DNA from: DASPKM01 sp035628135
GTDB lineage: Bacteria; Bacteroidota; Bacteroidia; Chitinophagales; Chitinophagaceae
NCBI GenBank assembly: GCA_035628135.1
Contig: DASPKM010000010.1
Coordinates: forward strand, 496,001 to 560,000
Length of the DNA: 64,000 bases
Direction of reading: 5' to 3'
A program made the position numbers and the translations under genes. The notes beneath the pieces are model-generated. The model did no database searches, was not told the DNA's origin, and saw only the letters and a list, made by a program, of their open reading frames with translations. Of this stretch, positions 1-8,410 are shown piece by piece. Within the stretch, counting starts at the first letter, position 1; the number at the start of each line of letters is the position of its first letter.

Positions 1-498
1 CTGTTGCTCATCGAAACCATTTTCGATACGCTGAATGCAAAGGCGGCCATCTTCGCCGTAAAAAAATATTTCAGGGATACCGTGCAGAAAGAATTGCCGA
101 TCATGATCAGCGGCACCATTACCGATGCATCGGGGCGTACGTTGAGCGGCCAAACGCTGGAAGCATTCTATACATCGGTGATGCATGCAAAGCCGTTAAG
201 CATTGGGTTGAATTGTGCATTGGGCGCAAAGGAAATGCGACCGCACATAGAAGAGCTTAGCCAGATAGCGGCGTGTTATACTTCCGCCTATCCCAATGCG
301 GGATTGCCGAACGCCATGGGCGAATACGACGAGCACCCGCAGGATACCGCGCATTACCTGGAAGAATGGGCGAAAGAAGGATTTGTGAACATCGTGGGCG
401 GTTGCTGCGGAACTACGCCTGACCATATCCGCCATATTGCCGAACACGTGAGGGAATGCAAACCAAGACCGTTGCCGGTGTTGGAAGCAGCTTTGTAA
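1..498 (+). CDS. metH: Methionine synthase, homocysteine-binding part (5' partial)
   Basis: This is the C-terminal half of a B12-dependent methionine synthase homocysteine methyltransferase domain, which transfers a methyl group from methylcobalamin to homocysteine. The reading frame is open to the left window edge, so the start lies outside. Two zinc-binding features are visible: the Cys in GLNCALG (about residue 71 of the fragment) and GGCCGT (about 132-137). The protein stops after this domain, and the pterin and B12 modules are in a separate gene 28 bp downstream. Such a two-gene MetH is common in Bacteroidota. The two products presumably act as one enzyme. Confidence 0.93.
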   Translation: MLLIETIFDTLNAKAAIFAVKKYFRDTVQKELPIMISGTITDASGRTLSGQTLEAFYTSVMHAKPLSIGLNCALGAKEMRPHIEELSQIAACYTSAYPNAGLPNAMGEYDEHPQDTAHYLEEWAKEGFVNIVGGCCGTTPDHIRHIAEHVRECKPRPLPVLEAAL

Positions 499-526
499 AA
501 TTCGATTGCGGGCCTAATATAAAACT

Positions 527-3244
527 ATGCGTGAATTGCTTCATATTAAACCCTACCTCAGGATCGCCGGGCTTGAACCACTGGTCGTACGGCCCGAAAC
601 CAATTTCGTAAACGTGGGTGAGCGCACCAACGTTACAGGATCAAAAAAGTTCGCACGGTTAATCCGCGAAAACAAATACGAAGAAGCACTGAGCGTTGCC
701 CGCCAGCAAGTGGAGAGCGGCGCGCAGATACTGGACGTGAACATGGACGATGCGTTGCTGGATGGTGAAAAAGCCATGACCACTTTCCTGAACCTGCTCC
801 AAAGCGAACCGGACATTTCGCGCATACCCATCATGATAGATTCTTCCAAGTTCTCTATCATAGAAGCAGGGCTTAAATGCGTGCAGGGCAAGTGCATCGT
901 GAATTCCATTTCGATGAAGGAAGGCGAGGAGAAATTCATCGAGCAGGCAATTATCTGCCAGAGCTACGGCGCTTCGGTGATCGTAATGGCTTTCGATGAA
1001 TCGGGACAGGCGGATACCTTGCAACGCCGCGTTGATATTTGCAGCAGGGCTTATAAGATCCTGACGGAACAGGTTGGCTTTTCGCCGCAGGACATCATTT
1101 TCGACCCAAATATTTTCGCCGTTGCCACTGGCATCGAAGAACACAATAACTACGCGATCGATTTTATCGAGGCTACGCGGCAGATCAAGCAAAAAATGCC
1201 GCTGACAAAAATTAGCGGCGGCGTCAGCAATATTTCTTTCTCTTTCCGCGGCAACGACCACGTACGCGAAGCCATGCACAGCGTATTCCTTTACCATGCC
1301 ATTAAAGCAGGCATGGACATGGGCATTGTAAATGCAGGTCAATTGGTAGTGTACGATGAAATTGAACCGCAGCTCCGCGAACTGTGCGAAGACGTGATCC
1401 TTAACAGGAGGCCCGATTCCACCGAAAGGCTGGTAAGCTTTGCAGAAACCGTAAAGGCAAAAGGCAAGGAAGAAAAAAAGGACGATGCCTGGCGAAACGC
1501 CGGCGTGGAAGAACGCCTGAAGCACGCGCTGGTAAATGGCATTACAGATTTTATAGAGGCCGATACCGAAGAAGCAAGGCTGAAATATCCAAAACCGTTA
1601 GACGTGATAGAAGGACCATTGATGGACGGGATGAACGTGGTGGGCGATTTGTTCGGAAGCGGTAAGATGTTCCTGCCGCAGGTAGTAAAGAGTGCCAGGG
1701 TAATGAAAAAATCCGTTGCCGTGCTTACGCCTTACATCGAAGCTGAAAAAGAACTAAAGCGCCAGGCCAATGCGGCCAGCGGAATTATCAGCGAACAAAG
1801 CAATGGCGCCGCCAGGATATTGCTCGCCACTGTTAAAGGCGATGTGCACGACATTGGCAAAAACATCGTGGGCGTAGTGCTGGGCTGTAATGGTTACGAT
1901 GTGATCGACCTGGGAGTAATGGTTCCCGCGGATAAAATACTGGAGACTGCCAAAAGGGAGAAAGTACATCTGATAGGACTGAGTGGACTGATTACACCGT
2001 CCCTGGATGAAATGGTGCACGTAGCGCACGAAATGAAGCGCCAGGGTTTTACTACTCCGCTGCTTATTGGAGGCGCCACCACTTCGCGCATGCATACCGC
2101 GGTAAAGATCGCACCGCAATATGAGCACGGCGTGGTGCACGTGTTGGACGCATCGCGCAGCGTTACCGTGGCAGGCAGCCTGCTGAGCGAAGAACAAAAA
2201 CGGCCCTACCTGCAGGGCGTGCAGGCAGAATACGACAAGCTGCGCGAAGATTTCGGCAATAAAAAATCGGCGAAGCAATACATTACTTATGCCGAAGCCC
2301 TGTTCAACAAAACCCCGATTGAATGGAATGATTACACGCCGCCCGTGCCTGCATTCACCGGCCCCAGGGCATTTGTTGATTACGACCTTGCCGAGATAGC
2401 GCATTATATAGATTGGGCCCCTTTCTTCATTGCATGGGAAATGGGTGGCCGCTTTCCGCAAATACTTACCGATGAAAAAATCGGCGCCGAAGCTACTAAG
2501 TTGTACAACGATGCAAGGGCATTGCTGCAAAAGATCATCAATGAAAAATGGCTCACGGCAAAAGGTGTGATAGGCTTCTGGCCCGCCAGCTGCAATGGAA
2601 AAGATACCGTTACCGTAACGGCCGACGGTAAAAAAACGGACCTTGAATTTTTGCGACAGCAGTCCAAGAAAGTACAAGGCCAGCCGAATTTCAGTCTTGC
2701 CGATTTTATCAAGCCTACAGACAATCCGGCTGTTTCTGCCGACCATATCGGCGCTTTTGCGGTTACCATTCACGGTATCGAACCGCACATCAAGCGCTTC
2801 ATGGAGCAGCACGATGATTACAACAAGATCATGCTGCAGGCGCTGGCCGACCGCCTGGCGGAAGCATTTGCAGAATTGCTGCACAAAAAAGTGCGCAAGG
2901 AATTCTGGGGCTATGCAAAAGATGAAGAACTTTCTAACGAAGATTTGATCAAGGAAAAATATTCAGGCATTCGTCCCGCGCCGGGTTATCCTGCTTGTCC
3001 AGATCATACGGAAAAGTATAAATTATTTACGCTGCTAAAAGCCACCGAGCATACAGGTATCGAGCTAACGGAATCGCTTGCTATGTATCCAGCCGCATCG
3101 GTCTGCGGATGGTATTTCAGTCACCCGCAGAGCCAGTATTTCGGCATCGGGAAAATACAACAGGACCAGTTGGAAGATTATGCCAGCCGCAAAAGAATGC
3201 CGATGGAAGAAGCCACCAGGTGGTTACGGCCAATATTGGAATAA
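527..3244 (+). CDS. metH: Methionine synthase, pterin/B12/activation part
   Basis: A 905-residue protein with the remaining MetH modules. The pterin-binding domain (about 20-280) has NVGERTNVTGS and ILDVNMDDALLDG. A four-helix cap (about 330-425) is followed by the cobalamin domain (about 428-565) with DVHDIGKN near 438, whose His is the lower cobalt ligand. The S-adenosylmethionine activation domain fills the C-terminus, with RPAPGYPACPDH and the late motif SLAMYPAASVCGWYFSHP. It methylates homocysteine in the cytoplasm together with the product of the gene just upstream. Start ATG 527 precedes the first conserved block. No frameshift was seen. Full-length MetH is near 1,200 residues, which matches the sum of the two genes. 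Confidence 0.96.
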   Translation: MRELLHIKPYLRIAGLEPLVVRPETNFVNVGERTNVTGSKKFARLIRENKYEEALSVARQQVESGAQILDVNMDDALLDGEKAMTTFLNLLQSEPDISRIPIMIDSSKFSIIEAGLKCVQGKCIVNSISMKEGEEKFIEQAIICQSYGASVIVMAFDESGQADTLQRRVDICSRAYKILTEQVGFSPQDIIFDPNIFAVATGIEEHNNYAIDFIEATRQIKQKMPLTKISGGVSNISFSFRGNDHVREAMHSVFLYHAIKAGMDMGIVNAGQLVVYDEIEPQLRELCEDVILNRRPDSTERLVSFAETVKAKGKEEKKDDAWRNAGVEERLKHALVNGITDFIEADTEEARLKYPKPLDVIEGPLMDGMNVVGDLFGSGKMFLPQVVKSARVMKKSVAVLTPYIEAEKELKRQANAASGIISEQSNGAARILLATVKGDVHDIGKNIVGVVLGCNGYDVIDLGVMVPADKILETAKREKVHLIGLSGLITPSLDEMVHVAHEMKRQGFTTPLLIGGATTSRMHTAVKIAPQYEHGVVHVLDASRSVTVAGSLLSEEQKRPYLQGVQAEYDKLREDFGNKKSAKQYITYAEALFNKTPIEWNDYTPPVPAFTGPRAFVDYDLAEIAHYIDWAPFFIAWEMGGRFPQILTDEKIGAEATKLYNDARALLQKIINEKWLTAKGVIGFWPASCNGKDTVTVTADGKKTDLEFLRQQSKKVQGQPNFSLADFIKPTDNPAVSADHIGAFAVTIHGIEPHIKRFMEQHDDYNKIMLQALADRLAEAFAELLHKKVRKEFWGYAKDEELSNEDLIKEKYSGIRPAPGYPACPDHTEKYKLFTLLKATEHTGIELTESLAMYPAASVCGWYFSHPQSQYFGIGKIQQDQLEDYASRKRMPMEEATRWLRPILE

Positions 3245-3256
3245 CCATTGACTAAG

Positions 3257-3988
3257 CTATCGCTTCTCCAATAGCCAGGGCCTTCGCTTCCTTGGCATTA
3301 CCTTGTAATTTTTTTTGATGTACGCCAGGATATGGTCCATTGCTTCGTCGATGTTATCGGTCAATTTCACCAATGAAAGGTCTTCGCGGTTGATGGTGCC
3401 CTGTTGTGCCATGTATTCGAGGTATTGCCATAGCTCGCCGTAATATTCTTTTCCATACAATACGATCGGGAATTGCGTGATGCTGTTGGTTTGCACCAGC
3501 GTAAGCGTTTCGAAGAATTCGTCCATGGTGCCAAAGCCGCCGGGTAAGATGATGAAGGCGTAGGAATATTTTATCAGCATAACCTTTCGCACAAAAAAAT
3601 GTTCGAACGTAATGGATTTGTGCAGGTAGGTGTTCGATTGTTGTTCAAAAGGCAGCAGGATGTTGCAGCCTATGGAAACGCCTTTGTTTTCGTAAGCGCC
3701 GCGGTTGGCTGCTTCCATAATGCCGGGGCCACCGCCCGTCATGGTAGTAAAACCGGTAGCAGCAATTCTCTTCCCAAACTCACGTGCCGCCGCGTAAAAT
3801 TGATGGTCTTCCTTAAACCGCGCAGAGCCAAACACAGTAATGCAGGGCCCGACAAAATGGAGGGTGCGGAAGCCTTTTATAAATTGTTTGAATACGCGGT
3901 AGGCGAACAACAGCTCGAAGCCCCTGCTCTTCGGTCCTTCCAGGTAAACGGGTTGTTTGGATGGTATGACTGGTTCGTGCGTGGCCAT
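3257..3988 (-). CDS. LOG-family (TIGR00730) Rossmann-fold protein
   Basis: 243 residues with the two signature motifs of LOG/lysine-decarboxylase-like proteins: GGGPGIMEAANRG (85-97) and PGGFGTMDEFFE (149-160). Characterised members are nucleotide 5'-monophosphate phosphoribohydrolases that release a free base, including cytokinins. The natural substrate in Bacteroidota is not settled. A basic C-terminal tail (residues about 225-243, many Lys/Arg) may be specific to this group. It is convergent with metH (12 bp apart) and divergent from the exonuclease III gene. The protein looks cytoplasmic, with no signal peptide. Confidence 0.85.
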   Translation of the reverse strand: MATHEPVIPSKQPVYLEGPKSRGFELLFAYRVFKQFIKGFRTLHFVGPCITVFGSARFKEDHQFYAAAREFGKRIAATGFTTMTGGGPGIMEAANRGAYENKGVSIGCNILLPFEQQSNTYLHKSITFEHFFVRKVMLIKYSYAFIILPGGFGTMDEFFETLTLVQTNSITQFPIVLYGKEYYGELWQYLEYMAQQGTINREDLSLVKLTDNIDEAMDHILAYIKKNYKVMPRKRRPWLLEKR

Positions 3989-4065
3989 GGCGGTCAGGTT
4001 AAAAAATACTTTACTTTCGAATAAGTTACGGCTACAAAAGTCCCCAATATAAAACTATTATTTGC

Positions 4066-4830
4066 ATGCGCATTATCAGTTACAATGTCAATGGCATCCG
4101 TTCCGCCATCAACAAAGGCTTTTTGGATTGGTTGAAGACCAATCCCGCAGACGTGATCTGCGTCCAGGAAACCAAGGCTACCAAGGACCAGGTGGACCAC
4201 AAACCTTTTGCCGACCTCGGCTATTACGATTACTGGCAATCGGCAATTAAAAAAGGATACAGCGGCGTGGCCGTGTTCACCAAAATAAAACCAGACAATG
4301 TTGAATATGGCAATGGCGTTAGCTGCAATGTAGAGGAGGGCCGCATCCTGCAACTGGATTTTGGGGATATACGGCTGATCAATGCGTATTTTCCATCCGG
4401 AACAACCGGCGAAGTGCGGCAAAGCTTCAAATATGGATGGCTGAATGAGTTTCATGAATTCCTCGAGAACGCAAAAGCAAAATATCCAAAGCTGGTATTA
4501 TGCGGAGATTATAATATCGCGCACAAGGAAATCGATATTCATAATCCGGTAGGCAATAAAACCACTTCAGGATTTCTGCCAGACGAACGTGCGTGGATGG
4601 ATAAATTTTTTTCTACGGGATGGGTGGACGCATTCAGGCTTGTTCATCCGGAGCCGCACCGTTACAGCTGGTGGAGCCAGCGATTCCCTTCGGTGCGCGA
4701 ACAAAATAAAGGATGGCGCATCGACTACATCAACGTTACAGAAAATTTAAAGGACCGTGTGAAGGACGCTGAAATATATCCTCACGTAAAGCACAGCGAC
4801 CATTGCCCTGTGTATGTTGAACTAACGTGA
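4066..4830 (+). CDS. xth: Exodeoxyribonuclease III (AP endonuclease)
   Basis: 254 residues spanning the whole endonuclease/exonuclease/phosphatase fold of ExoIII. Visible catalytic residues are Asn in YNVNGIR (N7/N9 region), Glu35 in VQETKA, Asp148 and Asn150 in GDYNIAH, and the terminal HSDHCPV with Asp245 and His246. The enzyme cleaves DNA 5' to abasic sites and removes 3' blocks in base excision repair. The start is fixed because MRIISYNVNG is the canonical N-terminus. Its last bases overlap an alternative GTG start of the next ORF, but the likely start of that gene is further in. Confidence 0.95.
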   Translation: MRIISYNVNGIRSAINKGFLDWLKTNPADVICVQETKATKDQVDHKPFADLGYYDYWQSAIKKGYSGVAVFTKIKPDNVEYGNGVSCNVEEGRILQLDFGDIRLINAYFPSGTTGEVRQSFKYGWLNEFHEFLENAKAKYPKLVLCGDYNIAHKEIDIHNPVGNKTTSGFLPDERAWMDKFFSTGWVDAFRLVHPEPHRYSWWSQRFPSVREQNKGWRIDYINVTENLKDRVKDAEIYPHVKHSDHCPVYVELT

Positions 4831-4865
4831 TCCAATATCCGCATTCAAGCTTGAATATTACTCGC

Positions 4866-5168
4866 ATGATCATTTACAACGTGACCATACAGGTTGACGA
4901 GGCCATTGCGCCCGCATGGTTGAGTTGGCTGCAGGAAGAACATATCCCCGATGTAATGGGAACGGGTTGTTTTGTAAAACATCAATTGGTAAAAATACTA
5001 AGCGATGAACCAGGCAGCACAACGTATGCGGTGCAGTATTATGCAAACGACCGGCGCCAGGTTGATCGTTATTTGAATGAATATGCCGGAACCATGCGCA
5101 AAAAAGGAATGGACAAGTGGGGCGATAGATTCATTGCGTTCAGAACGTTGATGGAGGTGGTAAATTGA
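4866..5168 (+). CDS. DUF4286 family protein
   Basis: A 100-residue cytoplasmic protein starting MIIYNVTIQVDE with the motif WLSWLQEEHIPDVMGTGCF, typical of the small DUF4286 proteins of Bacteroidota (ferredoxin-like fold expected, function unknown). An in-frame GTG at 4827 would add 13 residues and overlap the xth stop. ATG 4866 is preferred because the family starts at this MIIYN sequence. It lies 35 bp behind xth, so the two may be cotranscribed. Confidence 0.8.
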   Translation: MIIYNVTIQVDEAIAPAWLSWLQEEHIPDVMGTGCFVKHQLVKILSDEPGSTTYAVQYYANDRRQVDRYLNEYAGTMRKKGMDKWGDRFIAFRTLMEVVN

Positions 5169-5241
5169 ATGTGGATAAGAAAAAGCTGCCTGAACATTTC
5201 GAGATGGAAATAGTAGTTTCCGACGAAATCCTTTGTGGTAG

Positions 5242-5368
5242 CGGTTTTCAGCCAATCACTGAAAGCCGTATCAATCAACGGTTTCAGAGGGTTGATTGAA
5301 TATCCGGTACAAACAGGCGTTAGCATCAATCCGCTAAAATCCTTGCCCGGCGCGGCTTACAGCGGATT
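5242..5368. other. Cluster of three hairpins before the HU gene
   Basis: The 291-bp spacer 5169-5459 has no convincing gene but holds three consecutive inverted repeats. H1 is a 10-bp stem (5242-5251 with 5259-5268, one G.T pair, 7-nt loop). H2 is TCAATCAAC/GTTGATTGA (5271-5279 with 5291-5299, perfect 9 bp). H3 is AATCCGCT/AGCGGATT (5328-5335 with 5361-5368, perfect 8 bp). None is followed by a T-run, so they are not simple terminators. They could be the 3' end of the DUF4286 transcript, a small RNA or protein-binding sites; the strand is unknown. Confidence 0.4.
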
Positions 5369-5398
5369 AATAAACTTGTTGAAAATGATCAAAAAAAT

Positions 5399-5428
5399 TT
5401 TGAGTATATCAAAAAGCATATAAATTTG
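5399..5428 (+). promoter_or_regulatory. Promoter of the HU gene
   Basis: TTTG at 5399-5402 and TAAATTTG at 5421-5428, separated by 18 bp, match the Bacteroidota primary-sigma consensus (-33 TTTG, -7 TAnnTTTG). Transcription would start near 5435, giving a leader of about 25 nt. The bases before the ATG are A-rich and lack a Shine-Dalgarno, as usual in this phylum. Confidence 0.7.
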
Positions 5429-5459
5429 TCCCTGCTTATAATTTTTAAAACTTCACACT

Positions 5460-5729
5460 ATGAACAAAGCTGAATTAATTGCAAAAATTGCCGATGATGC
5501 AGGCATTACCAAAACTCAGGCCAACACCGCTTTGGATTCTTTCGTTGAGGCAGTTACCAAAACGTTGAAAGGTGGTGGCAAGGTAACGCTGGTAGGCTTC
5601 GGCACTTTTTCTGTATCGAGGAGAGCTGCGCGTAACGGCCGTAACCCCCAAACAGGAGCTGTTATTAAAATCAAAGCAAAAAAAGTGGCGCGCTTTAAAG
5701 CAGGTAAAGAACTATCCGCCAAATTGTAA
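5460..5729 (+). CDS. HU family DNA-binding protein
   Basis: 89 residues, the normal HU length (about 90). It begins MNKAELIAKIADDAGITKTQA, carries GFGTFSVSRRAARNGRNP at the base of the DNA-binding arms, and ends in a Lys-rich helix. HU is an abundant dimeric nucleoid protein that bends DNA and supports replication, repair and recombination. It is a single-gene unit with its own promoter (5399-5428) and a downstream hairpin terminator (5753-5784). Confidence 0.95.
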   Translation: MNKAELIAKIADDAGITKTQANTALDSFVEAVTKTLKGGGKVTLVGFGTFSVSRRAARNGRNPQTGAVIKIKAKKVARFKAGKELSAKL

Positions 5730-5752
5730 TGCTTCGACTTAACGCATTTTCC

Positions 5753-5784
5753 AAAGCCCATTACAGATTATTGTAGTGGGCTTT
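5753..5784 (+). terminator. Terminator after HU
   Basis: A 12-bp stem, AAAGCCCATTAC with GTAGTGGGCTTT (one mismatch position), closes an 8-nt loop 24 bp past the HU stop. The T-tract is weak (CTTTGTTCT), but position and stem length support a terminator. Confidence 0.65.
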
Positions 5785-5790
5785 GTTCTG

Positions 5791-5880
5791 AGAGCATAGC
5801 GCAGATTATAAAGCCGATTTATGGATTACACAGATTTATATTATAATTTTAAACTTCTGATCTGTGCTGTATCTTAAATC
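5791..5880. repeat. Degenerate CACAGATT-type intergenic repeat
   Basis: This spacer contains the words GGATTACACAGATT and CTTCTGATCTGTGCTG. Similar words (ATCACAGATTTTT, CCGTGTAATCC, CAGATCCGT) recur in 40780-40905. They resemble the dispersed 'AATCTGTGTAATCC'-type repeats found between genes in many Bacteroidota. No function is evident. Confidence 0.4.
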
Positions 5881-5913
5881 AGTGCTTTTAAATCATAAAT
5901 CAACATCAACACA

Positions 5914-6018
5914 ATGGGAAGAGGTGATAAAAAAACCAAGAAAGGAAAAATCTTCAAAGGTTCATTTGGAAAAAGCAGGCCGGCAAAAGTGAAAAAGGCG
6001 GCAAAGAAGAAGGCTTAA
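5914..6018 (+). CDS. 30S ribosomal protein THX
   Basis: A 34-residue ORF starting MGRGDKKTKKGKIFKGSFGK and ending in an Ala/Lys-rich tail. It matches the THX (bTHX) family, small very basic peptides that sit in the head of the 30S subunit; the GRGDxxTxxGKI core is diagnostic. Members are 25-35 residues long and are often missed by gene callers. It lies 185 bp after HU, past the HU terminator, so it probably has its own promoter inside the repeat-like spacer. No clear TAnnTTTG box was found. Confidence 0.9.
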   Translation: MGRGDKKTKKGKIFKGSFGKSRPAKVKKAAKKKA

Positions 6019-6061
6019 ATAATTGATCATTTCATCAGCTGGTACATCGTTGGCTGATTTT

Positions 6062-6712
6062 TTATGGTGCCAGCCTTTCAAGTTTCCAACTGCCATCGCC
6101 GGAAAGGGTGTATTGTATCCTGTCGTGCAGGCGGTTGGCGCGGCCCTGCCAGAACTCGATGATGGCGGGCCTTACGCGGTATCCGCCCCAATGGTCGGGC
6201 CGCGGAATGACCTGGCCGGACAGTTGTTGCGATACTTCCTGAACACGTTTTTCCAGCCACTCGCGGCTCTCTATTACCTGGCTTTGCGGAGATATAATCG
6301 CTCCTATGCGGCTCCCTTCGGGCCGGCTATTGAAATATTCATCATTGTCTTCGGCGGCGATCTTTTCTATCACCCCAATAATACGCACCTGGCGTTCCAA
6401 TTCTTTCCAAAAAAATACCAGGCAGGCCCTGGGATTTTCCTGCAGTTGCAGGCCCTTAAAGCTGTTGTAATTGGTGAAGAAAACAAAGCCACGCTCATCA
6501 AATCCTTTCAACAACACGATCCTTGCAGAGGGCAACCCGTCGGAAGATGCGGTGGCAAGCGTCATGGCATTGGGCTCTACGATCTCGCTGGCGATGACAT
6601 CGCTCCACCAGGCGGAAAATTGTTGTATAGGATTGGCGGCCACATCGTTTTCAGACAATGATTGCAGCCTGTAATCGCGACGGAGGTCTGCTATGGTTTT
6701 GCCGTTTTGCAT
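6062..6712 (-). CDS. pdxH: Pyridoxamine/pyridoxine 5'-phosphate oxidase
   Basis: 216 residues. The enzyme oxidises pyridoxamine or pyridoxine 5'-phosphate to pyridoxal 5'-phosphate using FMN. Family motifs are complete: ARIVLLKGFDERGFVFFTN, ACLVFFWKELERQVRI, YFNSRPEGSRIGA, and the C-terminal WGGYRVRPAIIEFWQGR with RLHDR. The frame is open upstream, but ATG 6712 gives the usual N-terminus (MQNGKTIADLRRDY). The gene begins 2 bp after the pyrH stop (TGA-TA-ATG), indicating translational coupling. A link between UMP kinase and PLP synthesis is not functionally obvious. Confidence 0.94.
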   Translation of the reverse strand: MQNGKTIADLRRDYRLQSLSENDVAANPIQQFSAWWSDVIASEIVEPNAMTLATASSDGLPSARIVLLKGFDERGFVFFTNYNSFKGLQLQENPRACLVFFWKELERQVRIIGVIEKIAAEDNDEYFNSRPEGSRIGAIISPQSQVIESREWLEKRVQEVSQQLSGQVIPRPDHWGGYRVRPAIIEFWQGRANRLHDRIQYTLSGDGSWKLERLAP

Positions 6713-6714
6713 TA

Positions 6715-7428
6715 TCACCCTGTTACAAGCGTCCCTACTTTCTCGCCCGACACCACGCGCCGCAGGTTGCTGCTCTTGTTCATGTCGAACACTACAATGG
6801 GGAGGTCGTTTTCCATGCACAGCGTGAATGCGGTCATGTCCATTACCCTGAGGTTTTTTGAAATGCAATCCTGGAAGGTGATGGTCTCATATTTTTTGGC
6901 GGATGGATCTTTTTCGGGATCGGCTGTGTAAATGCCATCTACGCGGGTGCCTTTCAGTATCACATCGGCTTTTATTTCGATGGCGCGTAGCGAGCCAGCG
7001 GTATCCGTAGTAAAATAGGGGTTGCCGGTGCCCGCGCCAAAGATCACTACGCGGCCTTTTTCGAGGTGGCGGATGGCGCGGCGCCTGATATAAGGTTCCG
7101 CGATCTGTTCCATTTTTATGGCGCTTTGCAGCCGCGTATACACGCCTATTTTTTCCAGGCCGGCCTGCAGCGCCATGCCATTGATAACGGTGGCCAGCAT
7201 GCCCATATAATCGCCATGTGCGCGTTCTATGCCCGTTTCCGCCTCATTCATGCCGCGGTAAATGTTCCCGCCGCCAATGACAATGGCCACCTGTACGCCT
7301 AGCGACACAATGTCCTTGATCTCTTCAGCATACATGGCAATTACGCCGGAATCGAGGCCGAAGGTTTTATCACCCATAAGCGACTCACCCGATAATTTAA
7401 GAAGAATGCGTTTGTATTTAGGGAGCAT
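6715..7428 (-). CDS. pyrH: UMP kinase
   Basis: 237 residues, the standard length for the bacterial amino-acid-kinase-fold UMP kinase (UMP + ATP to UDP). Visible blocks are LKLSGESLMG (phosphate loop), AIVIGGGNIYRG, MALQAGLEK and the ATP site GAGTGNPYFTTDTA. It acts in the cytoplasm and is normally GTP-activated and UTP-inhibited. It follows tsf but is separated from it by a terminator, so it probably starts a pyrH-pdxH unit. A weak -7 box (TATCTTCG on the minus strand, 7450-7457) lies upstream. Confidence 0.96.
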   Translation of the reverse strand: MLPKYKRILLKLSGESLMGDKTFGLDSGVIAMYAEEIKDIVSLGVQVAIVIGGGNIYRGMNEAETGIERAHGDYMGMLATVINGMALQAGLEKIGVYTRLQSAIKMEQIAEPYIRRRAIRHLEKGRVVIFGAGTGNPYFTTDTAGSLRAIEIKADVILKGTRVDGIYTADPEKDPSAKKYETITFQDCISKNLRVMDMTAFTLCMENDLPIVVFDMNKSSNLRRVVSGEKVGTLVTG

Positions 7429-7489
7429 AGTCAGTTGTGATTGGCCGTGCGAAGATAAGCGGATTGTGAAAACAGGTAGGCGTAAAATT

Positions 7490-7518
7490 AAAAAACCGCT
7501 CCCGGCAACCGGGAACGG
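7490..7518 (-). terminator. Terminator after tsf
   Basis: CCGCTCCCGG/CCGGGAACGG (one mismatch, 3-nt loop CAA) at 7496-7518 is followed on the minus strand by a T6 run (A-run 7490-7495 on +). It lies 25 bp past the tsf stop and separates the ribosomal unit from pyrH-pdxH. Confidence 0.8.
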
Positions 7519-7542
7519 TATTGATTTATTGACGGATGGATA

Positions 7543-8385
7543 CTATCCACCTACTGCCACTCTCTTAAACTCGGTAACCTTCAGGTCTTTGTCAATCCCT
7601 TTCAGGTAATCGCCCACAGTTTTGCTTCCGTCTTTTACAAAAGCCTGCGCGGTAAGCGTGCTTTCTTTAAAGAAGGCATTCAATTTACCGGTGGCGATTT
7701 TATCGAGCATATCAGCGGGTTTGCCGCTCATTTTCGGGTCTTGCCTGATTTGCTCCAGCGCGATATCTTTTTCACGCGCAACTACATCGGCGGGAACTGA
7801 ATCCGCATCTACTGCCACGGGGTTCATGGCCGCGATTTGCATGGCAATGTCTTTGCCGGCCTCGCCTGCATCTTTATTGAACCCTACCAACACACCGATC
7901 CTGTTGGCTCCATGGATGTAAGAAGCAACATAAGCGGCATCTATGCGCTCGAACTTAGTAACGCCTATTTTTTCACCGATGGATGCGAGCTTATCGTTCA
8001 CCAGGTCGGCAACTTTTGAACCGTTTACGTCCGCATTGTTCAGCTCATCGATGGTTTTTACATCGCTTTTTACTGCGGCATCTGCTATGCTTTGGGCAAA
8101 AGCAACGAAGTCGGCATTCTTGCTCACGAAATCTGTTTCGCAGCTCACGCAAACAACGATGCCCGTTTTATTGTCGGAAGTAGTTCTAGCGATTACTACG
8201 CCTTCTTTGGCTTCCCTGTCGCTTCTTTTTGCGGCTACTTTCTGACCTTGCTTGCGCAGCCAGTCGATTGCGGCTTCAAAATCTCCATTGGTTTCTGTCA
8301 AAGCCTTGCGGCAGTCCATCATGCCTGCGCCGGTCATTTGGCGCAGTTTGTTGATGTCTTGGGCAGATATTGTTACTGTTGACAT
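7543..8385 (-). CDS. tsf: Elongation factor Ts
   Basis: 280 residues. EF-Ts exchanges GDP for GTP on EF-Tu. The N-terminal UBA-like domain with LRQMTGAGMMDCRKAL and GDFEAAIDWLRKQG is canonical. The core includes VSCETDFVSKNADF, which contacts EF-Tu, and HGANRIGVLVGFN. It lies 25 bp downstream of rpsB in the conserved rpsB-tsf order and is followed by a strong terminator. Confidence 0.97.
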   Translation of the reverse strand: MSTVTISAQDINKLRQMTGAGMMDCRKALTETNGDFEAAIDWLRKQGQKVAAKRSDREAKEGVVIARTTSDNKTGIVVCVSCETDFVSKNADFVAFAQSIADAAVKSDVKTIDELNNADVNGSKVADLVNDKLASIGEKIGVTKFERIDAAYVASYIHGANRIGVLVGFNKDAGEAGKDIAMQIAAMNPVAVDADSVPADVVAREKDIALEQIRQDPKMSGKPADMLDKIATGKLNAFFKESTLTAQAFVKDGSKTVGDYLKGIDKDLKVTEFKRVAVGG

Positions 8386-8410
8386 AAGTAATGATTTGAA
8401 AAATTAAAAA

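Noticed and set aside
1754..2884. 376-codon open frame on the minus strand opposite metH
   Set aside because: It lies wholly within the conserved metH coding region, has no recognisable domain and is a codon-bias shadow.
5235..5423. 62-codon frame before HU
   Set aside because: It spans the three hairpins and the HU promoter, and has no family resemblance.
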